The position numbers and the translations under genes were made by a program. A stretch of 64,000 nucleotides of DNA from Methylovorus menthalis. Lineage in GTDB: Bacteria > Pseudomonadota > Gammaproteobacteria > Burkholderiales > Methylophilaceae. This document shows, piece after piece, positions 46,199 to 54,816 of this stretch; the first letter of the stretch is position 1, and each line of letters opens with the position of its first letter. The notes beneath the pieces are model-generated. The model worked only from the letters and a program-made list of their open reading frames with translations. It had not been told where the DNA came from and searched no databases. The stretch is from the NCBI RefSeq assembly GCF_020523625.1, contig NZ_JAJAQH010000006.1, positions 1,648,134 to 1,712,133 of the forward strand, written 5' to 3'.

Positions 46199-47361
46199 GC
46201 TTCAGCTCCCAGTGTGGTGCTTGCCTTGCCATGGCTGGCATGGGCGTCAGTCTGCTTTTGTTTTTCCTCAGCCACCCAGCGCTTGAGGAATGGAATCTTG
46301 CGTGCATGTTTCTGGTAAATACCAGCTAGGCCATCCGGGAAGAACATCACCACGGCGATGAACAGGCCGCCCATCAGGAACAGCCACAATTCCGGGTAGG
46401 TTTCCGAGAATACAGTCTTGCCGTAGTTAACCAGCAAGGTGCCATAAACCGCGCCTATCAGCGACATGCGACCGCCCACTGCGGCGAAGATCACCATTTC
46501 AATCGAAGGTACGATGCCGACAAACGAAGGTGACATGAAGCCCACTTGCAGGGTGAACATGGCGCCACCGATGGCCGAGATCATCGCTGCCACACAGAAG
46601 GTGAAGATTTTGAAGTCGGACACATCGTAACCAGAGAAGCGCACACGCTCTTCCTTGTCCCGCATGGCCAGCAACAGCATGCCGAACTTGCTGGTGAGGA
46701 TGTAACGCGACAGGAAAATGCAGCCGAACAGCAGAATGGCATTCACATAGTAAAGAATGTACTTGGCGCTATCGGTACGGATATCCCAGCCCAGCATGGT
46801 CTTGAGATCGGTAATGCCGTTAACACCGCCGGTGAAGCCTTGCTGGCCGACAATCAGGATGCTCAGGATCAGTGCAATCGCCTGGGTAATGATGGCGAAG
46901 TACACACCACCCACACGGCGTTTGAACATGGCAAAGCCGATGATGTAGGCAAAGATGGTCGGCACGATCAGGATCGCCAAGATGGTCAAGGGCAAGCTTT
47001 TGAACGGCTCCCAGAACCACGGGATGGCCGTCAGCTGATTCCAGTCCATGAAGTCCGGAATGCCTGGCGTGGTCTGAATCTTGGTACTGATGGGGTCAGA
47101 AGCCTCCAGTTTCAGGAACATCGCCATACAGTAACCGCCCAGGCCGAAAAACATGCCCTGCCCCAGGCTTAGGATGCCGCCATTGCCCCACAGTAGTACC
47201 AGGCTAAGTGCCACGAAGGCGTAAGTGAGGTATTTACCCACCAGGTTGAGCCGGAAAATATCCAGCCCCAACGGCAGGATGACCATAATCAGCAGCGCCA
47301 GCAGGGCAAGGCCCAAGACCCCCTGCTTGCCGCCCAACAATTTATCGGAGAGTGTTTTCAT
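46195..47361 (-). CDS. urtC: Urea/amide ABC transporter permease UrtC
   Basis: This 388-residue LivM-like permease has about ten membrane helices, with LLWGNGGILSLGQGMFFGLGGY near residue 55, the motif of this group, and the EAA-like loop near SKFGMLLLAMRDKEERVRFSGYD. It follows urtB by 11 bp. The corresponding Methylophilus gene has been called fmdF. Confidence 0.95.
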   Translation of the reverse strand: MKTLSDKLLGGKQGVLGLALLALLIMVILPLGLDIFRLNLVGKYLTYAFVALSLVLLWGNGGILSLGQGMFFGLGGYCMAMFLKLEASDPISTKIQTTPGIPDFMDWNQLTAIPWFWEPFKSLPLTILAILIVPTIFAYIIGFAMFKRRVGGVYFAIITQAIALILSILIVGQQGFTGGVNGITDLKTMLGWDIRTDSAKYILYYVNAILLFGCIFLSRYILTSKFGMLLLAMRDKEERVRFSGYDVSDFKIFTFCVAAMISAIGGAMFTLQVGFMSPSFVGIVPSIEMVIFAAVGGRMSLIGAVYGTLLVNYGKTVFSETYPELWLFLMGGLFIAVVMFFPDGLAGIYQKHARKIPFLKRWVAEEKQKQTDAHASHGKASTTLGAEA

Positions 47362-47372
47362 GAGTGTTTCCT

Positions 47373-48290
47373 TTACTTACGCACTTTGGAAGCGAACAGA
47401 CCTTCAGGACGCATCATCAGAATGCCGACGATGGTGAGCAAGGTAGCCACCTTACCCATGGAACTGGTCATGAAAAACTGCAGTATCGATTGCGCCTGGG
47501 CAATACCGAAGGCAGAAGCAATGGTACCGAACAGACTGGCCGCACCGCCAAACACCACCACCATGAAGCTATCTACGATATAAAGCGTACCCGTAGTAGG
47601 ACCGGTGGATGCGATGGTGGTAAATGCAGCACCGGCAACCCCGGCAATGCCACAGCCCAGCGCAAACGTCACGCGGTCAACCTTTTTGGTATTGATGCCA
47701 ACAGCACCTGCCATGACACGGTTTTGCACGGTAGCGCGGACACGCAGGCCCCATTGCGAGCGGAACATGAAGAGGAACACACCGAAGGTGACGACGGCAG
47801 CAAGCCCCATCACGAATACTCCGTTAATCGGGATATCAATATCAGGTGTAGGCTGGAAAGAACCCAGCAACCATTCCGGCAATTCAGCACTCACTTCCTT
47901 GGCGCCGAAGCTGGAACGGAAAATCTGCTGCATGACCAGGCTTAAACCCCAGGTCGCCAGCAAGGTATCCAGCGGTCGCTTGTAGAGATGCCGGATCAGA
48001 GTGAATTCAACCAGGTAGCCGATAGCGAAAGCCAGTACAAAGGCCACGATAATGGCGAAGATAAAGTAGTAATTAACGAAGCCGTAGGCGACGGCCAATT
48101 TGGAGAGCATGACGGTGGTATATGCGCCTATGGTCATGAACTCGCCATGCGCCATATTGATCACCCCCATTTGCCCGAAAATGATAGCGAGACCTAGCGC
48201 CATCAGTAACAGGACGCTGAACATGCTGAGGCCGGCGAAGCCCTGCATCACCATGATGTTTCCTATTTCCGCCATTGAATATCCGAACAT
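47373..48290 (-). CDS. urtB: Urea/amide ABC transporter permease UrtB
   Basis: This 305-residue LivH-like permease has about eight helices and INMAHGEFMTIGAYTTV, the typical entry motif. The loop WGLRVRATVQNRVMAGAVGIN contacts the ATPases. The ATG at 48290 has GGAGG 8 bases upstream. A hairpin separates it from urtA. Confidence 0.95.
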   Translation of the reverse strand: MFGYSMAEIGNIMVMQGFAGLSMFSVLLLMALGLAIIFGQMGVINMAHGEFMTIGAYTTVMLSKLAVAYGFVNYYFIFAIIVAFVLAFAIGYLVEFTLIRHLYKRPLDTLLATWGLSLVMQQIFRSSFGAKEVSAELPEWLLGSFQPTPDIDIPINGVFVMGLAAVVTFGVFLFMFRSQWGLRVRATVQNRVMAGAVGINTKKVDRVTFALGCGIAGVAGAAFTTIASTGPTTGTLYIVDSFMVVVFGGAASLFGTIASAFGIAQAQSILQFFMTSSMGKVATLLTIVGILMMRPEGLFASKVRK

Positions 48291-48385
48291 GATTAGGCCT
48301 CCACTTGTATGACTTGCCTGAAAAATTCACTGCACAATTTCACAAAACTTCCCATTGCTTGAACTGTTTTTGTTACCGCTCACCA

Positions 48386-48407
48386 ATACGGCCCCTAAGG
48401 GCCGTAT
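48386..48407 (-). promoter_or_regulatory. Intercistronic hairpin between urtA and urtB
   Basis: A perfect 9-bp stem ATACGGCCC/GGGCCGTAT with tetraloop CTAA lies 14 bp after the urtA stop, with no T-run. Such hairpins often protect binding-protein mRNA and lower expression of the following genes. Confidence 0.7.
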
Positions 48408-48421
48408 GGTTTACGTGAAGC

Positions 48422-49672
48422 TTATTGGTAGCCCTTTGGGAACGGATCTGGTTTGATCAGCTCAGATTCGTACACCACATCAGCCTGGCCATCAGCGCGC
48501 CATTTACCGATACGCAGCTTGCTCCAGAGGTGATGGTTAGGATCGACCTTGACGTAGCCTTCTGGCGCTGTCTTCAGCTCGTAGCCTGGCAATGCAACGA
48601 CTGCCTTGTCCACGTCGAAGCTGCCAGCACGTTCAACTGCAGCCTTCCACAACCATGGGCCGAGGTAAGCAGCCTGGGTCACGTCACCGATAACGGCTTT
48701 CGGGCCCCACATTTTCTTGAAGTCAGCCACGAATTTTTCGTTGTTCGGGTTCTTCAAGGTTTGGAAGTACTTCATGGCAGAGTAGAAGCCAGCCAGGTTT
48801 TCACCACCGATACCCAGAACTTCATCTTCCGTTACCGAGATGGTCAGCATGGTCTGCTTGCTGGAGTTCAAGCCAGCTGCGTTCAATTGCTTGAACCAAG
48901 CCACGTTACTGCCGCCTACAACCGCTGCGTAGATGATGTCAGGCTTCTTCAGCTTGATTTTGTTGATCACGGAACCAAACTGCGTATCGCCCAGCGCGAT
49001 GTACTCTTCACCTACCACTTTGCCACCCAGATGCTGCTCGATGTGCTTGCGGGCAATCTTCATGGAAGTACGTGGCCAGATGTAGTCAGAGCCAATCAGG
49101 TAGAAGGTTTTTGCCTTCTTTTCCTTGGCGATCCAGTCCAGACCAGCAAGAATCTGTTGAGTCGCTTCCTGACCGGTGTAGAACACGTTCTTGGATTGTT
49201 CCAGGCCTTCATAGAAAGTTGGGTAGAACAGCAAGCCGTTGTCTTTTTCAAACACTGGCAGCGCGGCCTTGCGGGAAGCGGAAGTCCAGCAACCAAATAC
49301 GGCCGCTACCTTGTCGTTTTCCAGCAATTTCTTGGATTTTTCAGCAAAGGTTGGCCAGTCGCTGGCGCCGTCTTCCTGAATGATTTCAATCTTGCGGCCC
49401 AGCACGCCACCCATTTCATTGATCTGGGCAATCGCCAGCTTTTCAGCCTGGATAGAACCGGTTTCACTGATGGCCATGGTGCCGGTAGCTGAGTGCAGAA
49501 TACCGACCTTGACGGTCTTGTCGGTCACGGCCAGCTTGGTGGTGTTCACCTTGGCAGTAGGAAAGTCCTCGGCAAATGCGCTGCCCATACCGGAAACCAT
49601 GCTGACCGCCAGCAGTGCGCCGGTCAGGGCACCCACTTTAGTCATGAATCGACGTCTATCATTGGTACTCAT
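48422..49672 (-). CDS. urtA: Urea/short-chain amide periplasmic binding protein UrtA (FmdD-like)
   Basis: This 416-residue substrate-binding protein has a twin-arginine-like leader (NDRRRFMTKVGALTGALLAV, cleavage about AFA-ED) and a Leu/Ile/Val-type ligand fold (VKVGILHSATGTMAISETG). It delivers urea or amides to UrtBC. It lies 80 bp after fmdB, so the amide genes and transporter are probably one transcript. In Methylophilus the equivalent was named FmdD. Confidence 0.95.
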   Translation of the reverse strand: MSTNDRRRFMTKVGALTGALLAVSMVSGMGSAFAEDFPTAKVNTTKLAVTDKTVKVGILHSATGTMAISETGSIQAEKLAIAQINEMGGVLGRKIEIIQEDGASDWPTFAEKSKKLLENDKVAAVFGCWTSASRKAALPVFEKDNGLLFYPTFYEGLEQSKNVFYTGQEATQQILAGLDWIAKEKKAKTFYLIGSDYIWPRTSMKIARKHIEQHLGGKVVGEEYIALGDTQFGSVINKIKLKKPDIIYAAVVGGSNVAWFKQLNAAGLNSSKQTMLTISVTEDEVLGIGGENLAGFYSAMKYFQTLKNPNNEKFVADFKKMWGPKAVIGDVTQAAYLGPWLWKAAVERAGSFDVDKAVVALPGYELKTAPEGYVKVDPNHHLWSKLRIGKWRADGQADVVYESELIKPDPFPKGYQ

Positions 49673-49752
49673 AAATTTCTCCTAGTTGAAAGTGAAGCTA
49701 ACCTTATCTGCCCTACGAAAAACTGCTTGCAGCAAAGGCGGGGATAAAGGGG

Positions 49753-50100
49753 CTAGTGCCCCAGCATCCACGGCCTTGCCGTTTTTTTGGTTTGCATCTG
49801 CAAACCGTTGTTACCACCTGCTGATTTCTCTTTGGTGGCGCCGCCGGATGGCTTGCAGGTATGAGAACCGGTGCACCCGCAACTGGAGCGACGGCGTACG
49901 CCTGGCTCATGTGCGGATTTTTCATTGCGCTCGTGGGCGCTGCGCTGTGCCTTCCCCAAAATGGCCAGGTTAGGTGCTGACAGAATCCGCTCGCCCATGC
50001 CGCCACAGCTTTCGCAGACGGCAGGCAGGCTGGATTCGGACATTTTGCGCAGTGCTGAAAACACGCCACAACTCTCACAGTGGTACTCATATACAGGCAT
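49753..50100 (-). CDS. fmdB: FmdB-family zinc-ribbon protein
   Basis: This 115-residue protein has an N-terminal zinc ribbon (MPVYEYHCESCG, then PAVCESCGG) followed by a long hydrophilic tail with further Cys (CGCTG, HTC). FmdB was first noted as a putative regulator of formamidase in Methylophilus. The family is widespread and its role is not well proven. It follows fmdA by 41 bp behind a GGGGAAG ribosome-binding site. Confidence 0.92.
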   Translation of the reverse strand: MPVYEYHCESCGVFSALRKMSESSLPAVCESCGGMGERILSAPNLAILGKAQRSAHERNEKSAHEPGVRRRSSCGCTGSHTCKPSGGATKEKSAGGNNGLQMQTKKTARPWMLGH

Positions 50101-50141
50101 ACCGGCTTCCCCTTTATTTACGATAATCCGCTACGTTCTGA

Positions 50142-51365
50142 TCAGCTGGCTTTCGCCAGGTCAGGCCCGCTGGCAACCATGAGTTTCGGTCCATCGGCAT
50201 TCGGCTTCAGGTCGAAGTCAAAAATCTCGGTCGGCAACCACAAGGTGGCGCACGCATTCGGGATATCCACCACGCCACTGATATGGCCTTCAACCGGGGC
50301 TGTCCCCAGAATCGACAAGGCTTGTGCACCGCTGTAACCAAACTTCTTCAGGTATTCGATGGCATTGAGGCAAGCCTGACGGTAAGCCACATGCACATCC
50401 AGGTAATGCTGCTTGCCCTGCTCATCTACCGAAATACCTTCAAAAATCAGGTAATCGCGATAATTGGGAGTCAATGGGCTAGGCTGGAACACAGGGTTCT
50501 TGATGCCGTATTTCTTGACGCCATCCTTGATCAGGCTGACCTTGATATCGAGGTAACCGGCCATTTCAATGGCGCCGCAGAAGGTGATTTCGCCGTCGCC
50601 CTGCGAGAAGTGCAGGTCGCCCATGGAAAGACCGCCATCCTTGACGTATACCGGGAAAAACACTTTGGAACCCTTGGTCAGGTTCTTGATGTCACAGTTA
50701 CCGCCGTGGTCGCGTGGCGGCACGGTGCGCGCACCTTCCATCGCAGCCGCCTTGGCAGCTTCACCAGTCATCTTGCCCATAACGGCAGCCTGCGCATTGG
50801 GTGGCAAACCAAGTGGTGGAACACGATCAGGGTCAGTTGCAATCAGCTCTCCTTCGCGCTTGTTCCAGGTATCCAGCAATTCACGCGATGGCAGGCAACC
50901 GATCAGGCCTGGGTGCATGATGCCGGCGAACTTGACGTTAGGCACATGGCGCGATGTGGTGTAAATACCGTGAAAATCCCAGATGGACTTGCGTGCTTCA
51001 GGATAATGATCGGTCAAGAAACCACCTCCATTTTCCTTGGCAAACAGGCCGTTAAAGCCCCACTGATACTCATCCAGTGTGCCCACATCCAGAATGTCCA
51101 CCACCATCAGGTCGCCTGGTTCCGCACCTTCGACACCAATCGGGCCACTCAGGTAATGCACTTGCAAGAGATCCACATCACGAATGTCGTTTGCGCTGTC
51201 GTCGTTCTTGATCTGACCGCCGGTCCAGTCCATGCACTCCACCCGGAATTCATCCCCAGGCTTCACCATGGCAATCATGGGCAAATCAGGGTGCCAGCGA
51301 TTGTGAATCTGGCCGTCCTGTTCCCATGGCTTTTTATCAAGATCGAGTTTTACAAGGGTTTTCAT
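50142..51365 (-). CDS. fmdA: Formamidase
   Basis: This 407-residue acetamidase/formamidase-family enzyme hydrolyses formamide (and to a lesser extent other short amides) to ammonia and formate. Typical segments are DFHGIYTTSRHVPNVKFAGIMHPG, then RTVPPRDHGGNCDIKNL, and DLHFSQGDGEITFCGAIE. The start at 51365 follows GAGGATAGCT and gives a length normal for FmdA. An in-frame codon at 51377 is rejected. For a methylotroph the formate can be oxidised for energy while the ammonia is assimilated. Confidence 0.96.
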   Translation of the reverse strand: MKTLVKLDLDKKPWEQDGQIHNRWHPDLPMIAMVKPGDEFRVECMDWTGGQIKNDDSANDIRDVDLLQVHYLSGPIGVEGAEPGDLMVVDILDVGTLDEYQWGFNGLFAKENGGGFLTDHYPEARKSIWDFHGIYTTSRHVPNVKFAGIMHPGLIGCLPSRELLDTWNKREGELIATDPDRVPPLGLPPNAQAAVMGKMTGEAAKAAAMEGARTVPPRDHGGNCDIKNLTKGSKVFFPVYVKDGGLSMGDLHFSQGDGEITFCGAIEMAGYLDIKVSLIKDGVKKYGIKNPVFQPSPLTPNYRDYLIFEGISVDEQGKQHYLDVHVAYRQACLNAIEYLKKFGYSGAQALSILGTAPVEGHISGVVDIPNACATLWLPTEIFDFDLKPNADGPKLMVASGPDLAKAS

Positions 51366-51488
51366 AGCTATCCTCAACGTTTGTTAATGCCCCACACACT
51401 GCTTTCGGGGCGCTTTCCGCTACGATCAGGTCCAGCATCGCGGCGGTCCGTTGCGCACCGGTGTCCCGATGCGCATCCCCTTTAACAG

Positions 51489-52634
51489 TTAGAATTGCAG
51501 TTGCAGACCAACAGTGAACTTGTTCACCGTGTCGAATGTTTCCGTTTTGTTGTTAGTGTAAACAGCGCTCAGACGAGCATTGTGGGCATCAATGATGTAG
51601 TTCAGACCCAGGTCGTATTCCTTCACATCCAGGCTGGCAGAGCCGTCACCATTGAATTTCTGATAGCGAACATACGGCTGGAACTTACCCCAGCCCACAA
51701 CGTCAGGGAACATCCAGGCAGCCAGGCCGAGATAGGCTTTACCAGCCTTGACTGGAGTAGTCCCAGTACCTGCCCCAGCAATAACCGCTTCATTGCTGAA
51801 GTCGTAGCGGTAAGCCGCACCTTCCAGGTTAAGCACACCAGCGGTGAATACCTTTTCGAGTACGCCGTCGATGTTGTAGGCAACGTAATCATCTTTTGTA
51901 GTCGCAGAACCCACTGCATCTTTCTGGTACATACCGACCAGAGCCAGCGACAAGACATCCTTGCCGTAATAAGTGCTGCTGGTGTAATAAGCTGGATCAA
52001 GACCTGCGCTCCAGAAGTCATATTGCAGACGGCCTGCATACATCAGAGCATCGCTACGGTTAGGATCAGTTGCATTGGTACCAGCATTGTTGGATGCATG
52101 GTTACCTTCGTAGGTACCTACTGAGTAGACCAGATGTTTATCCAGCAACTTACCCCAGGCAGTCACACCTACGTCACGGCCGGTGTTCTTGTTCTGGTAC
52201 TGCGAAACCACCCCTGGATAGCTCCATGCAGTCAGGTAGTAAGGACCATCCAGATTGGCGCGGTCAGTCGGTGGCAACATTTGACCAGCCCACAAGTTGA
52301 ATTCAGGCATGAATTCGAACTGGGCAATGGCATCGATCATCTTGACCGTGTCATCGGCGTTCTTTTCAGTATTGAATGTCCCCTTGATATACTTGTTCAG
52401 CGAAGCACTGGTATAGAGACGAATACTGTCCAGGTTGAAATCCTTGCTGCGAGAAGTACCGTTAGGAGCAGAATCTTCCTCACTGGTAAAACTGGTACGC
52501 ATACCCAGACCGACGGTGATGGACTTGTCATCACCAAAATTGATGGTGCCACCTGCCTGTGCCTGCATGGCAGGAACCGAAATAGCCGTTGCCGCAGCCA
52601 CTGCCAGCAAACACTTGTTAAGCTTGAATGTCAT
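51489..52634 (-). CDS. fmdC: Outer-membrane porin for short amides and urea (FmdC-like)
   Basis: This 381-residue porin has a signal peptide (KCLLAVAAATAISVPAMQAQA) and beta-strands with alternating aromatic residues. The chain ends FTVGLQLQF with the terminal Phe required for outer-membrane insertion. The ATG at 52634 follows AAGGGGAT. Next to fmdA it corresponds to the amide- and urea-inducible porin FmdC of Methylophilus. It is the first gene of the block, so the inducible promoter should lie upstream. Confidence 0.9.
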   Translation of the reverse strand: MTFKLNKCLLAVAAATAISVPAMQAQAGGTINFGDDKSITVGLGMRTSFTSEEDSAPNGTSRSKDFNLDSIRLYTSASLNKYIKGTFNTEKNADDTVKMIDAIAQFEFMPEFNLWAGQMLPPTDRANLDGPYYLTAWSYPGVVSQYQNKNTGRDVGVTAWGKLLDKHLVYSVGTYEGNHASNNAGTNATDPNRSDALMYAGRLQYDFWSAGLDPAYYTSSTYYGKDVLSLALVGMYQKDAVGSATTKDDYVAYNIDGVLEKVFTAGVLNLEGAAYRYDFSNEAVIAGAGTGTTPVKAGKAYLGLAAWMFPDVVGWGKFQPYVRYQKFNGDGSASLDVKEYDLGLNYIIDAHNARLSAVYTNNKTETFDTVNKFTVGLQLQF

Positions 52635-52687
52635 CGCGTAATCCCCTTTATGTAGATGAACCGCACACTGTAAAAAAACTTGCACCC

Positions 52688-52701
52688 TGAAACGGGTTTC
52701 A
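52688..52701. promoter_or_regulatory. Short inverted repeat upstream of fmdC
   Basis: TGAAAC-GG-GTTTCA lies 54 bp before the fmdC start, in the promoter region shared with the divergent lipoprotein gene. It could be an operator for the block's LuxR-type regulator; there is no direct evidence. Confidence 0.3.
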
Positions 52702-52875
52702 CGTCATCCATCGCAAAAGCCGACTGACGTGCAACGTGGTGCTAGATTAGCGAGTGGGAAGGGGCGCTTAAATACGTCATATTGCGTAGTTGTTTTTACA
52801 GACGGGGACGGTATGCTGTGTGAGCTTTTGTCCTACAAGGATTTTGACGACGTGAATAAAGGCGAGGACATTCCG

Positions 52876-53424
52876 ATGAAAAAAATGCTGCTTGTGCCCT
52901 TGCTGGCCTGCTTGCTATTAAATGCATGCGGCGAGTTTTCTTATAAACGCGGGGCGACTGCCGCCGATCTTGAGAGGTCCAGAGACACCTGTAAAGCCAG
53001 CGGCATGGATGACGCCGCCGTGAAAAAATGCCTGGAAGATCAGGGCTGGTTCGTACACGACCTGAGCGATATGGACCCGGTAGCGGTACTAATGCCCAAT
53101 GAAGATAACCGCAGCAGCGGCAGTCAGGGAGATGTAACGGCCGCTGCAGCCGCCACCATGGTGGAGTCAGGCACCCCCAGTTCACCAGATGGTACACAGC
53201 CAGCGGCTGTTCCCTCCGCGCCCGTCAAAAGCATGACCGACAAATTCAAGGTCACTTCATGGTGGAAGCGTGGCGCAGGGCGTACAGAGTTGGCAGACGC
53301 CACCAATCAATGTGTCGCTGAACTCGGCGAAGAACATCGCCCGGACCCGGTCACGCAATACACGACGCGCGGCTTGCTTATTTGTATGCGCAAGACCGGC
53401 TGGTACGGATTGGCATCCAAGTAA
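52876..53424 (+). CDS. Predicted lipoprotein of unknown function
   Basis: This 182-residue protein has a lipoprotein signal MKKMLLVPLLACLLLNAC, with Cys18 as the lipidated residue. A folded part with paired Cys (RDTCKASGMDDAAVKKCLEDQGW) follows, then a Ser/Ala/Pro-rich linker (about residues 75-120) and a C-terminal repeat of similar type (NQCVAELGEEHRPD, then RGLLICMRKTGWYGL). The two C-x(n)-C-L/M-x-GW segments look like a duplicated small domain. The start at 52876 follows GAGGACATTCC. The open frame extends upstream to 52729 but only this start gives a signal peptide. Not otherwise recognised. Confidence 0.8.
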   Translation: MKKMLLVPLLACLLLNACGEFSYKRGATAADLERSRDTCKASGMDDAAVKKCLEDQGWFVHDLSDMDPVAVLMPNEDNRSSGSQGDVTAAAAATMVESGTPSSPDGTQPAAVPSAPVKSMTDKFKVTSWWKRGAGRTELADATNQCVAELGEEHRPDPVTQYTTRGLLICMRKTGWYGLASK

Positions 53425-53448
53425 TCTTTGAATTGAATCTGGCAATAA

Positions 53449-53476
53449 AAAAAGCCGCTCAAAGGAGCGGCTTTTT
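53449..53476. terminator. Bidirectional terminator between the lipoprotein gene and tRNA-Val
   Basis: A perfect 12-bp stem AAAAAGCCGCTC/GAGCGGCTTTTT with loop AAAG, with A/T runs on both sides, serves the plus-strand lipoprotein gene and the minus-strand tRNA. Confidence 0.92.
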
Positions 53477-53483
53477 ATTTGTT

Positions 53484-53560
53484 TGGTAGTCGCGAATGGA
53501 CTCGAACCATCGACCCCCACCATGTCAAGGTGGTGCTCTAACCAGCTGAGCTACGCGACT
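53484..53560 (-). tRNA. tRNA-Val (anticodon GAC)
   Basis: This is a 77-nt gene with encoded CCA. Acceptor arms are AGTCGCG and CGCGACT, the anticodon arm CCACC-TTGACAT-GGTGG gives anticodon GAC, and GTTCGAGTC is present in the T loop. Confidence 0.95.
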
Positions 53561-53747
53561 GCAGGCTTGAATTGATGCTTCAAGCTTGAAGAGGCACGCA
53601 TTATAGCCGAACTCCCGGCGTGGAACAATCACTGTAACGCACGCCGGACGTGCTCTTGATCTTGATGCGGCAGGGAATGATTTCAACGGCTGGCGGTCTT
53701 TTGATCAGGTAAGCTGTTATTCAAGGGACATTATTCAAAGGAAGATC

Positions 53748-54134
53748 ATGCTCTGGTCCACATTATTCAAACTGATTCCGTGGGGGCAAGTGATTGATCA
53801 CGCGCCCCAGGTACTGGACGGTGCAAAAAAGCTTTATCAGCGCCTGAAGGCCGAAGGCCGGGCTGAAGCAGAAACTTATGGCACCGAGATTGCCGTCTTA
53901 CCACCTGAGCCGGAAGCCCTGGCACAAGCCGTACGTGAGCATAGACAGGCATTGGCACGGCTGCATGATGAGCTGGAAGAATCAGGGCAACTGATCAAGC
54001 GTCTGGCGGAGCAGAATGCAGGCATGGTGGCACAGATGGAATCCCTGCGGCGGCGCTTGCGTTTGCTGGGCTGGCTGGGCGTGCTGCTTGCCGGTGGGCT
54101 GGTTTATGCCTTGTCTCACTTGCCTGCTGCATAA
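53748..54134 (+). CDS. Small protein with coiled coil and C-terminal membrane anchor
   Basis: This 128-residue protein has an N-terminal amphipathic part (MLWSTLFKLIPWGQVIDHAP), then a heptad-like coiled-coil (about residues 55-103, EHRQALARLHDELEESGQLI) and a single C-terminal transmembrane helix (LGWLGVLLAGGLVYALSHL). It is likely tail-anchored with the coiled coil in the cytoplasm. A good AAGGAAGATC precedes the ATG. It is 58 bp before the oxygenase gene and may be co-transcribed. No family recognised. Confidence 0.75.
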   Translation: MLWSTLFKLIPWGQVIDHAPQVLDGAKKLYQRLKAEGRAEAETYGTEIAVLPPEPEALAQAVREHRQALARLHDELEESGQLIKRLAEQNAGMVAQMESLRRRLRLLGWLGVLLAGGLVYALSHLPAA

Positions 54135-54192
54135 GCCCGGCTTGCGCGGGCTATAATGGGCGACTGCTCTTAGTCCGGGTTCTGCCCCTTTC

Positions 54193-54816
54193 ATGAATTC
54201 ACGTTCCAACGATTTACTGGTGGATGCCATTGCCAATGATGGCTATGCCATTACCCCTGACTTTTTGCCGCCTGCCCTGATCAAGGTGTTGGCAGATGAG
54301 GCAAAGGCCCTGCATACGCAAGGCGCACTGCAAGCGGCGACCACGGGACTTTCCAGTCGCCGGTCGGCCGATAATATCGGGCTGCGGGGCGACTTCATTC
54401 ACTGGCTTGAGGATGAGCAGGCCAGCCCGGCACAGCAGGATTATCTGGCCGCCATGCGGCAATTACAGCAGGATTTCAACCAGGCTCTGTTCATGGGGCT
54501 CTTCGAGCTGGAAACGCATCTGGCCGTTTATCCGCCTGGCGCTATTTATCGCAAGCATCTGGATCAGTTTCAGGGACACAATGAGCGTCAGGTCAGCTGC
54601 ATACTTTACCTGAATGAAGACTGGCAGCCGGAAGATGGCGGCACCTTGCGCATCTACCTGAATGGCAACGCCAGCGAGCCTTACCTGGACATCAGCCCGG
54701 CAGGCGGTACGCTGGTGACGTTTCTCTCAGGCCGCTTCATGCACGAAGTCATGCCCTCCCGGCGCGAGCGCATCAGCCTGACCGGCTGGTTCCGAACACG
54801 CAGCACTAACATTTGA
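54193..54816 (+). CDS. 2-oxoglutarate/Fe(II)-dependent oxygenase (prolyl-4-hydroxylase fold)
   Basis: This 207-residue protein has the iron triad H122-x-D124 (YRKHLDQF) and H184 (FMHEV) and the 2-oxoglutarate-binding Arg193 (RISLTGWF). That is the complete P4Hc-type active site. DGGTLRIYL and LVTFLSGRFMHEV are typical of bacterial prolyl-hydroxylase-like enzymes. The substrate is unknown. It ends in TGATG shared with the decarboxylase start, so the two enzymes are translationally coupled. Confidence 0.88.
   Translation: MNSRSNDLLVDAIANDGYAITPDFLPPALIKVLADEAKALHTQGALQAATTGLSSRRSADNIGLRGDFIHWLEDEQASPAQQDYLAAMRQLQQDFNQALFMGLFELETHLAVYPPGAIYRKHLDQFQGHNERQVSCILYLNEDWQPEDGGTLRIYLNGNASEPYLDISPAGGTLVTFLSGRFMHEVMPSRRERISLTGWFRTRSTNI

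Noticed and set aside
52720-52760. Sigma-54-like promoter before fmdC (TAGCAC and TTGCA on the minus strand)
   Set aside because: The spacing between the two boxes is one base too short and the first G of the GG element is missing; sigma-54 promoters do not tolerate this.
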